From: Micractinium sp. NFX-FRZ
Lineage: Eukaryota > Chlorophyta > Trebouxiophyceae > Chlorellales > Chlorellaceae
Length of the DNA: 64,000 bases
Assembly: GCA_029339195.1 (NCBI GenBank)
Contig: JAPTJF010000289.1
Coordinates: 16,762 to 80,761 of the forward strand
Direction of reading: 5' to 3'
Both the position numbers and the translations under genes were made by a program. The notes beneath the pieces are model-generated. The model was not told where the DNA came from. It saw only the letters and a list, made by a program, of their open reading frames with translations, and made no database searches. This document shows, in pieces, positions 55,001 through 64,000 of this stretch (position 1 is the first letter of the stretch; each line of letters begins with the position of its first letter).

Positions 55001-58000
55001 TATTGCCCCATCTACCACCCGCAGGAGCTGCTGATCTACGGCCGCCAGTTTGGCAACGTGTTCATCGGCGTGCAGCCCACGTTTGGGTACGAGGGCGACC
55101 CGATGCGCCTGCTCTTCTCCCGCTCCGCCTCCCCCCACCACGGCTTTGCCGCCTACTACACCTACCTGGAGAAGATCTTCGGGGTGAGAATTTAAATCAT
55201 CCAAAGTGCACTGCTGCGCTGTAAATGTGAACACGGCCGCAGGCAGGGCGAGGCGCGCTGCCTGCCCTGCCCGCCTGCCTCTGCGCTCGCCCGCCTGCCC
55301 CCCTCACCCTCACCCTCACCCTCCGCCCTGCCCCCTCCCCCCCTCCTTCTTCCCTTGGTGCAGGCTGACGCCGTGCTGCACTTTGGCACCCACGGCTCCC
55401 TGGAGTTCATGCCCGGCAAGCAGGTGAGAAATTACGACTAAACCAACTGGCTGGCTAGGCTGTGTTGGTTTCATGTCTGCACCTCCATCTGCACCTCCAT
55501 GTCCTGGCATTAAGTCCGATGCCCAGCCAGCAGGTGGGCACACCTGGATTCGTGTGTTGTGCTGGCTTGCGTGAGCGGGCAGCTGGGTGTGGGAGCAATG
55601 CCTGATGGCTCACCGCCGCCCCCCCCGTTTCCCCCCGCCAGGTGGGCATGAGCGGCGTGTGCTACCCCGACTCCCTCATCGGCACCATCCCCAACCTCTA
55701 CTACTACGCCGCCAACAACCCCTCTGGTGAGCCTGATCCCTGTGCTGCTCCACTGCTGCCTGTCCTGTGGTCGCCTGTTCCATGCAAACGCTCGCTGCAG
55801 TTGCTCCCTGACATCCCCTGCCCAGCAGCCGCACCCGCAGCCCGCCCGCTGTCTGCCCTGCCCCCTCTGCCAAGGCACCTGCTCACCCGCTCTCCCCGCT
55901 CCCCCACCTTCCCCACCCACCCACCCCACAGAGGCCACCATTGCCAAGCGCCGCTCCTACGCCAACACCATCTCCTACCTGACGCCCCCCGCCGAGAACG
56001 CGGGCCTCTACAAGGGTGGGTGGGTGGGCGGGCCGAGGCGGTTGCACCGGCATGGGGATGGGACAGGGCTGGGCGTGCTCGGTGGCAGCACATTTCTCTG
56101 CGCCCCCCGCACCCCGGTCACTCCTAGTTACTCAACTCTGCGGCCCCTCATCTCTATCGATGTGTGCACTTGTTTGCACTTACCGACTCCAAGGAGCCAA
56201 TCTCCCCCCTGCTTCTCTGCTTCCAAATTTCACCCATTCTCATTCGCTCCTCGCAGGCCTGAAGGAGCTCAAGGAGCCGACCTCCTCCCTGCTTCTCTCT
56301 TACCAAATTTCATTTAAATCCCTGGTTCCCTAACCCTTCCCTCCCCGCAGGCCTGAAGGAGCTCAAGGAGCTCATCTCCTCCTACCAGTCGATGCGCGAC
56401 AGCGGGCGCGCGCTGGCCATCTGCTCCACCATCATCGAGACGGCGCGCCTGTGCAACCTGGACAAGGTGCGTAGGGGTGGCGGGTACAAGTGGTGGGCAG
56501 TAAGGGCTCTGGCTTTCTGCCGTGCCTGCTTGGTGGGGTGTGGCAGCCTGCTCCTGTGCCGTCACTCGCTCCCTACACCCCCGCACTCGCCGCCCACCAT
56601 CCCCCATGCCTGATCCCTTCTCCCTCCCACCCACCCCCCTGCCCCCACAGGACGTCAAGCTGCCCCCCAGCGAGGGCGCTGACGAGGCGGTCAAGGCCAT
56701 GACCCTGGAGCAGCGCGACGACATTGTGGGCGGTGCGTGCCCTCCTCTCTCGCCAGCCTGGCGCTGCATGCACCGCTTCCTCACCCTCACACTGACAGCT
56801 GCATTCTCGACAGTGTTGCGGCAAAGTCATGCGTGGGAGGTGGCAAGGGTGCCCAAGCAGCAGGAGATATCCTGGTGCAGGTCGCCTCTTGCCTGCTGCC
56901 CTGTTGGTGTGGCTTGCATTTGCAAATCATCGCTGGGCATCCCGAGTCACCCCACCCTGAGCACATAAATAACCACACACCCACCCACCTGCCTCCCCCC
57001 CCCCTGCAGGCGTGTACCGCAAGCTGATGGAGATTGAGTCGCGCCTGCTGCCCTGCGGCCTGCACGTGGTGGGCTGCCCCCCCACCGCTGACGAGGCGGT
57101 GGCCACCCTGGTCAACATTGGCGAGCTCGACCGCCCCGGTGGGTGCTCACCTGCTGCATCTGAAGCAATGTGTTCTTCCTTCAGAGTGTCCAGTTGGTGC
57201 TTGTGAACTGTTCACTTCTTGCTTTGGAGTTGGTCGCAACTAACCCCACGCTTGTTGGGTGCTGTGGGCTTGGCCAGGGCGGCAGGCGGGCAGTGGTGGG
57301 CGCTTGCGGGGTTGACCGCCGGGTTGACCGTGCCGTGCCGCAGACACCTGCACGCAGCCTGGTCCAGCCTTCAGACCCAGCTGCCTCCGCCTCCTTCCCA
57401 CCCTTTCTGCCCCTGCCCCGCCCCGCCTGCAGACAACAACCCCCCCATCAAGGGCCTGCCCGGCCTGCTGGCCGCCGCCGTGGGGCGCAACATTGAGGAG
57501 GTGTATGCCGGCAACAACAAGAACGTGCTGGCCGACGTGACTCTGCTGGAGCAGGTGGGTGCTGCTCTCCCCTAGTCACGGTGCCAGTGCCATGGGTGTG
57601 ACATGGGTCGCCTGGCGCCGCGAGGCTCTGGCTTTGCTGCTTCACATTTCCCAATGGTGCCTGCTCCCATGGGGGTGTAAAGGGACCCACACAGCAGGCA
57701 TGCGCATCCCACCGTACACAGCCCTGTGCCCCAAGCAGCATGCCCACCCACACACCTCTCCCCCCGCCTTTCGTGCAGATCACCGAGGCCAGCCGCGCCT
57801 GCGTGCGTGAGTTTGTGAAGGACCGCACCGGCTTTGACGGCCGCGTGGGCACCAACTGGCTGGCCCAGATCTCAAAGTCCCTGGGCCTGTCTGTGGAGCC
57901 GTGGGTGCGCGCGCTGCAGGGCACCCAGGTGAGAAACAGGGCGGCGGCGGCGGCAGTTACATTGTGGCGTGTGGTGTGGGTTGGGCAGTTCTTTACAGCT

Positions 58001-61000
58001 TGCAGGGAACGATGCCTGCAGACAACTGGAGTTGTAGCAGCAGCACCACCACCTCCCTCTTGCCTCCCTCCTTCCCACCCTGCCGCCCCTGACATGCCCC
58101 TCCTCCCCGCTGTCCCTCCCTCTCCCTTTCCGCGCAGTTTGCGTCTGCCGACCGCAACGAGCTGGTGACTACGTTCACCTACCTGGAGTTCTGCCTCACT
58201 CAGGTGGTGCAGGACAACGAGCTGGGCGCGCTGCGTGAGGTGAGCACTCCCACATCAACTTGCAGCGTGGATGCAGTGTTGCTGAGGTGGCGGGTAGCGT
58301 ACTGCTTGCTCGAGGCAGGCGGGACAGGAGAGCACGCCGAGGTCGTTGCGCGAGGCGAGGAGTTTTGCCACAAGTCCCTGGGCCTGTCTGCCCCCGTTTG
58401 CCAAAAGCCCCCGCCCCGCCCCACACCCCTTCATGCCCCTTCCTTCCGTTCGCTTTCCTCCTCCCCAGGCCCTGGAGGGCAAGTACACCGAGCCCGGCCC
58501 CGGCGGCGACCCCATCCGCAACCCCGGCGTGCTGCCCACGGGCAAGAACATTCACGCCCTGGACCCCCAGTCCATCCCCACCGCCGCCGCACTGAAGAAC
58601 GCGCGGGTGGGTGGGTGCTCTGGGTGGCGCCCAATACGCGCTGCCGGGTGGCCCAGACCTGGGCGCAGGTTGTAATGTGGGGCAGCTGTGCTGCGGCGCG
58701 CTGCCCCGGCAGTGTGCGGGGCGCGGAGACGAGCAGCACGGCCAGGGGGGCTCGCCTCTGTGCCTCACGCCTGCCCTGCCCCCACCCCGCTGGCCAAACC
58801 TGACTCTCCCCACCTCTCTCCCGCCCCTGCCCCCCCCCCCTGGTCAACCAAAACAGGTGGTGGTTGACCGCCTGCCTCTACTGTGCTGGCCAAACCCGAC
58901 TCTTACCTTCTGTTCGTCCTTTCCTCCCCCCCCCCCCGGTCAACAGGTGGTGGTTGACCGCCTGCTGGAGCGCCAGAAGGACGAGGCGGGCGGCAAGTAT
59001 CCCGAGTCCATTGCCGTCGTGCTGTGGGGCACTGACAACATCAAGACCTATGGCGAGTCCCTGGCCCAGGTGGGTGCTGCCCTTAACCAAGCACCTTCCT
59101 GCTCTGTCCCCCTGGATTTGCTGGTCCTGCCCGCCCAGTGCCCACCGCACACAGCGCCCCTGCCCACACAGCCCCCCTCGTGCCCCCTCGTCTCCCTGGC
59201 CCCTGACCATCTGCCTCACCGCCTGCATTTTCCAGGCTTGCTCATTTCTCATGCGTATCGCCCACCATGCTCCTCATTCATTCTCCTCACTCGCCGCCGC
59301 CGCCGCCGCAGGTGTGCATGATGGTGGGCGTGAAGCCGGTGCCCGACGCTCTGGGCCGCGTGAACAAGCTAGAGGTGATCCCCCTTGAGGAGCTCAAGCG
59401 GCCGCGCATCGACGTCGTGGTCAACTGCTCCGGCGTCTTCCGTGACCTGTTTGTCAACCAGGTGGGTGCTGGCTTTGCTTGAAGCCTGGCGTGTTTGCTG
59501 TGTGTGTTCATGATGTGGGTGCTGGCTGCTTGCCTGTTGTGCTGTGTGAGCCTCTTCTCGGCCCCCCCGCCCCCTCCTTAACTCCTCCCCCCACCCGCCA
59601 CCCGCCCCCTTCCCTCACCCCCCTCTCTCTCCTCTCCCCCCATCTCCCCCTCCCCCCCTCCCACGGCAGATGAACCTGCTGGACCGCGCCATCAAGCTGG
59701 CCGCCGAGCAGGACGAGCCGATTGAGATGAACTTTGTGCGCAAGCACGCGCTGGAGCAGGCGGAGGAACTGGGCATGAGCGTGCGCGACGCCGCCACCCG
59801 CGTCTTCTCCAACGCCTCCGGTGAGCAGGGGAGGGCACTTTCCGTCACGTGTTCTTGGCGTGGGAAGGGGCAGGGGACGTGCATGGAGTGATGAGGGGGA
59901 GCCGGGCGACAGCAGCCGGCACCCACACCTTCCTTGACCGGAAAGGTCCTTGAACCCCGCCACGACCACCCGACAACCACCCGCCGTGACCTCGCCCCCA
60001 CCTGACCCCGTTGCATCCACTTGCCATGCCCCCGCCCTGCAGGCTCTTACTCCTCCAACGTCAACCTGGCGGTGGAGAACTCCTCCTGGAGCGACGAGCA
60101 GCAGCTGCAGGAGATGTACCTGAGCCGCAAGTCGTTTGCCTTCAACTCCGACCGCCCCGGCGCTGGCGGCGAGATGAACCGGTGCGCGGGGGCAGGGGTG
60201 GGGCAGGGCGCTGGCCGTGCGGGGTCGGTTGCTCACGTGACAGCAGCGCTCCCCGCCCCGCCGCCGCCTCCCCCCTCGCCCTGTGCTTTGAAGCCACCAC
60301 AAAAGCACAAGCTCACACACAACCCCGCCCCTCCCCACCGCCCCCCTCTCCTCCTTTCCCCCCGCAGCGACGTGTTCACCTCCGCCATGAAGACTGTGGA
60401 TGTGACCTTCCAGAACCTGGACTCCTCCGAGATCTCGCTCACCGACGTGTCGCACTACTTTGACAGCGACCCCACCAAGCTCGTCGCCGGCCTGCGCAAC
60501 GACGGCAAGACCCCCGCCGCCTACATTGCAGACACCACCACCGCCAACGCGCAGGTGGGTGCTGGGCTGGTGGGCTGCTGGGCTGGCTGGGGCGGCTGTT
60601 GCATGATGTGTGCCAGCGTATGTGTGGGGCGGGCTGGGGGGGCTGTGGCGTTGCCGGCGCCAGCGCTGCCAATGCGCTCAGGTGCTTGGTGCCCGCTGCT
60701 GGGCTGGCTGGCGGCACGTGCGAACTGGGGTCAAACGCTGACTGTGCGCGCCGCTCTCAACATCCGACTCGAGCGCCAGCCCAGGGTTTCCTCACCGTGC
60801 CTCCTCACCTCCCCGCCCTGGCAGGTGCGCTCCCTGGGCGAGACTGTGCGCCTGGATGCCCGCACCAAGCTGCTCAACCCCAAGTGGTACGAGGGCATGC
60901 TGTCCAGGTGAGAAGGAGAGCAGAAACAGAAAGGAAGGGTAGGACGCAGTGGGGTGTGCAGTTTGAGGCAGGCGCGGCAGGTCGGGAGGCGTGCTGGGCA

Positions 61001-62288
61001 TTTAAGGTCAGCGGCCGCCACTGCTGCGGGAACCTGGTTCCCTTGGGTTGGCTCTGGGCTGCACAGCTCGCCGCCTCCGCCCCCTTGCTGGGCCACCCTT
61101 CGTAGTCTAACCTGACCATTCCCTTCCAGTCATGGGCTGTCATCACTCACCCCTGCCTCTCTGCTGCTCCCTTTGCCCTGCGCCCTCCCACCCCGCAGCG
61201 GCTACGAGGGCGTGCGCGAGATCCAGAAGCGCCTGACCAACACCATGGGCTGGTCCGCCACCTCTGGCATGGTGGACAACTGGGTGTACGATGAGGTGGG
61301 TGGCAGGCAGGCCGGGGAGGGGGGGCAGGGCGGGCGACAGGTGGCGACAGCTGGTGGGTGCTGAGCGACAGGCGGGCAGGCTCTGCCCCCACGCCCGCTC
61401 TCCCTTTCCACCCCAGCCTCCCGTCCCCCCCGCTTCACCGTCCTCACCCTCCTCCCCCTCCTTCCTCCCCCCCTGCCCCAGGCCAACGCCACGTTCATTG
61501 AGGATCCTGAGATGGCACAGCGCCTGATGGATGCCAACCCCAACTCCTTCCGCAAGCTGGTGAGCGCACGGTGGCATCGTACAGCGGCCTGCAGGCTGGT
61601 TGGTTGGTTTGGGGCGGGGGTTGCAAAGGTGTGGGGCCTTGAGCACGGCTCCCCCCCCCACACACACAGCGGGCGCATGTTGCGCCCCCATCGCTTGCCC
61701 CATCCCCTCTCCCTGCCACATTTTTGCGGTCCAGCAGTGCCTGGCCCGCCTCTTGAATCTGCCCTCCACTGACGCCCCTCCCACCCGCTGTTCTCCCCCA
61801 CCTCACCCACCCCTCCTCCCCCAGGTGGCCACCTTCCTGGAGGCCAACGGCGGTTGGCACCCACCCAAGTGCCTCACTGCTGCTTGCTGACCTCCCTCCC
61901 TCCCGGGTTTTGTGGCACCTGCAGGTGGCCACCTTCCTGGAGGCCAACGGCCGCGGCTACTGGGAGGCCCAGCCCGAGCAGCTGGAGCGCCTGCGCCAGA
62001 TGTACATGTGAGCCCCCCCCGCGGTACAGCAGGCAGTACAGCAGGCAGTACACAAACGGCAGCGGCACTCGCTGCAGCGGCAGCATGGCAGGCGGGTGTT
62101 GGGACAGCGTGCAGCGGGCTGAGCAGCCTGCCCGGGCCGCGCTGCTTTGGAGGTGCTTCGTGCGGCTTGCCTGCTGGTGCAGAGCCCGCCTGCCTGTTGA
62201 CCCCGCACTCCCCTCACTGACCCACACCTCCCACCCGTCCTTGGCTGCCTGCAGGGATGTGGAGGATAAGATTGAGGGCGTGGAGTAA
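49048..62288 (+). CDS. CHLH: Magnesium-chelatase subunit H (CHLH/GUN5)
   Basis: Thirty-six exons join in phase to 1405 aa (land-plant CHLH about 1380): 49048-49119, 49249-49290, 49443-49545, 50162-50235, 50470-50550, 50969-51053, 51308-51468, 51735-51927, 52239-52398, 52774-52912, 53081-53359, 53587-53696, 53900-53997, 54331-54458, 54669-54809, 55025-55183, 55364-55423, 55642-55726, 55932-56015, 56351-56466, 56651-56732, 57010-57138, 57433-57554, 57779-57928, 58138-58239, 58469-58606, 58947-59069, 59312-59461, 59670-59820, 60043-60181, 60368-60554, 60825-60907, 61199-61295, 61482-61559, 61925-62007, 62255-62288. The first about 45 residues look like a chloroplast transit peptide (Ser/Ala/Arg-rich). 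Family blocks include [75 protein letters not shown] and [25 protein letters not shown] binds protoporphyrin IX and, with CHLI and CHLD, inserts magnesium, the first committed step of chlorophyll synthesis. No block is missing. Confidence 0.97.
50881..51189 (+). repeat. Both edges of one CHLH exon duplicated in the flanking introns
   Basis: For exon 50969-51053, the acceptor and start (about 50966-50990) have a copy at 50881-50905. The end and donor (51026-51059) have a copy at 51156-51189 with an intact donor. Confidence 0.88.
52379..52571 (+). repeat. Three copies of a CHLH exon end and donor
   Basis: The exon end (KEYLNW with gtgag, about 52384-52403) recurs at 52475-52494 and 52551-52570. 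Each copy keeps ctcaactggtgag. Confidence 0.9.
53963..54103 (+). repeat. Tandem copy of a CHLH exon end
   Basis: The exon end 53963-54002 ([11 protein letters not shown] and donor) recurs at 54060-54103 with the donor intact. Confidence 0.85.
56190..56380 (+). repeat. Copies of a CHLH exon start
   Basis: The exon start at 56343-56375 (acceptor plus LKELKEL) has a near-exact copy at 56247-56275 with acceptor. A weaker copy lies near 56192-56230. Confidence 0.85.
58843..58972 (+). repeat. Copy of a CHLH exon start with acceptor
   Basis: Exon start 58938-58972 (acag then VVVDRLLE) has a copy at 58843-58885 reading VVVDRLPL. Confidence 0.85.
61825..61957 (+). repeat. Exact 27-bp copy of a CHLH exon start
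   Basis: Positions 61925-61951 (VATFLEANG) are identical to 61825-61851, each after a cag acceptor. Using the first copy would lead to a stop, so the second is the exon. Confidence 0.92.
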
Positions 62289-64000
62289 GCTGGGTGCTGT
62301 TGCATCCAGCCGCCCGCCGGCCGGCAGCGCCCCGCCAGCTCGCAGCACTTCCCCCCGCCGTCCAGGCCGCCCGGTGACGCCCCACCGCGTGGCTCGGGAG
62401 CAGGGGCAGGCAGGCAGCAGCGGGGCGTGGGCCAGCGGCGGGTGAGCGGGCGGGCGAAGGCTGGCTTGCCCACCCGCGCCTGCCCCGCCACCACCACCCC
62501 ACCCTCGTCTCCCACCCTTGTGTACACTCCAGCCCAGCTTCCCTACAGCGTTTCAGTCAGTCTAGCAATTCTTGGTACTCCCCCCGACACACACCACAAT
62601 GTCAGCCAGTCAGAGCAGCGGCGGCCGGCGCAGCGGGTGCGGCGTACGCCGCGACGCGGCAACGGCCGCCGCGGCCTGAGCCCTCGCGGTCCGCCGCCCC
62701 CAACCCCCCAAATATAATCCAATTGCCAGCCCGGCCCCACCCCGCCCCATCCAACGCACGAGGCCTATCTGTCCCCTTCGCTCGACGAGAAGATTGATTG
62801 GCCCCAGCACTGCGGGAGGACCCCCCGCCGGCCAGCTTGGCAGGCACGACGTGGCGCGCGCCAGCCTGGCAGCACACCCTTGAGGCTTGACCGGCTCGGC
62901 GCCCCGCTTGCCCGCCCGGCCCCGGCGGGTCAGGGCCCCAAGCCCACCCCACCCATCCGCCCATCTTTTTAAGACCCCACCCCCCGCAATTCCTTCCGCC
63001 TATGCGCTCCCGCCAGCCACGGCGGCGGCAGCAGCCGCGGCACGCCCCCACACGGCTCGCCCGCCGTGCGGGCCCCGCTGCTGCCCTGCCCTGCCTCCCC
63101 CGCCCTGGCTCGCTGCCCCTGGGTCCCAAGTCTATTCTATTGTGCGGTGCCTCCCCCTTTCGTTTTTGCTCCTGACAGCAGATGCAGCTGCGGCCCGGGC
63201 GCCTTGCCCGCGGACGCACCTCGGAGTGTTGCATTTGCTTCATTGTGTGCGCGTGGGGCACTGGTGTCGCGCGCCCCTCGCCCGCCCGCCTGCCTGCCCG
63301 GCGCGCCGACGCCCCGGCCGCCGGTCAGCGGCGCTTGCTTGGATCGCCGGCACCCCCTGTGCCCCCGCAAGTGTCTTTCCTTCACCCCCCAACACCCCAC
63401 AATTGCGTGCCTGCACCACCCCCCACCCCTGTGCGTCGCCTGCTTCTTGTGCTCCCCTCCTCTTCTTGTGCTCAGCCCCATCCAAGCTGCCCTCCCCCGG
63501 CGTGTGTGCCTGCCCTGCTCCCCTCTCTGTGCACCGTCGATTAGCCGCTGCCTGCCGTCGCCCCGGCAGTGCAGGGGTCCGCCGTCGTGTGTGGGCTGAG
63601 CGGTCGCGGCCACCCTGCCCGGATTTCATTCGCTTTCATGCCACGAATGCTGGTGCGGTAGTCCCTGTTTGCAACCACAACGATCACTTGTAATCAAACC
63701 GCGTGTCCATCTGTGTGGGGGAGTGGAGGAGAAGGGGAAGGTCTTGAATGGCTGTTTGTGACGGCGGCAAGCACATAGGCGTGGGTGGGTGGCACCAACG
63801 CTCACGCGCCGCCCACTGCGACTTCTCCACTCGCGTTGTTCGACCACATCAAGCAACTTGCAGAGCTTATGGCTCTTGGGGAGGGTGAAAGCTGACCCAG
63901 GCAGGCCGGTGGTCCAGCCCTGTGACACAAGGCAGCACTGGGGGGGCAGTGGGAGAGGTGCTCGGGACGTTGCAGGCTCTCTGGCTGTCAAATGAGCTGG
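62289..64000. other. Region downstream of CHLH, no supported gene
   Basis: 1.7 kb, C/T-rich in the middle. It may be a long CHLH 3' UTR (TGTAA at 63689-63693) or contain an undetected promoter: an aaatataatc motif lies near 62710 and attgattggcc near 62793. The long open frames here look like compositional artefacts. Confidence 0.5.
63689..63693 (+). terminator. TGTAA polyadenylation signal downstream of CHLH
   Basis: The only + strand TGTAA I noticed after CHLH; it is 1.4 kb from the stop, so its link to CHLH is uncertain. Confidence 0.35.

Noticed and set aside
61825..61860. First copy of VATFLEANG as a CHLH exon
   Set aside because: It runs into a stop codon and lacks the following [14 protein letters not shown]; the 61925 copy is complete.
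62887..63693. Plus-strand open frame of 268 codons after CHLH
   Set aside because: Pro/Cys-rich translation of a C-rich tract with no domain or splice evidence.

Overview
The window is nuclear DNA from a green alga, most likely a Chlorella-type trebouxiophyte. It is GC-rich, the genes are dense and heavily split by short GT-AG introns (some GC-AG), no prokaryotic operons are visible, several genes end near the green-algal poly(A) signal TGTAA, and the proteins carry alanine/glutamine/proline-rich low-complexity stretches. The gene set includes plant-lineage chlorophyll synthesis, beta-amylase and an ABI5/AREB-like bZIP. I built 13 gene models by joining exons whose phases match. Every complete model sums to a whole number of codons. 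All function calls come from reading conserved motifs by eye.

Layout. 1-1608 (+): 3' part of a SnRK2-like protein kinase. 3086-11154 (-): a 1012-aa beta-amylase with large low-complexity insertions. 12433-13215 (+): a small secreted six-cysteine protein. 14356-19453 (+): a secreted protein with a chitin-binding (CBM14-like) module followed by a selenium-binding-protein/YVTN-type beta-propeller. 20969-24769 (-): a secreted protein with two fasciclin (FAS1) domains. 25878-28666 (-): a bZIP factor of the ABI5/AREB type. 29883-30641 (-): a doubtful small gene. 31463-36388 (-): a U2AF large-subunit-like splicing factor with RS, RRM1 and UHM but no RRM2. 37240-41980 (-): centriole cartwheel protein SAS-6. 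42215-43174 (-): RNase P/MRP subunit POP5. 43786-47279 (+): WD40 protein STRAP. 47668-48724 (-): a membrane-anchored cytochrome b5-like protein. 49048-62288 (+): the 36-exon magnesium-chelatase H subunit CHLH. 62289-64000 holds no gene I can support.

Gene relations. Three pairs are head to head with a shared upstream region: beta-amylase with the Cys-rich gene, POP5 with STRAP, and cytochrome b5-like with CHLH (only 323 bp apart). STRAP and the cytochrome b5-like gene converge, and their poly(A) signals lie 20 bp apart.

The most striking structure is not a gene. In most multi-exon genes here the intron next to an exon holds one to four decayed tandem copies of that exon's edge, usually with the splice donor or acceptor. 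The copies are about 45-140 bp apart. They are found on both strands, at both exon ends, in introns and near 3' ends, so repeated short tandem duplication across exon-intron junctions seems to be a general mutational process in this genome.
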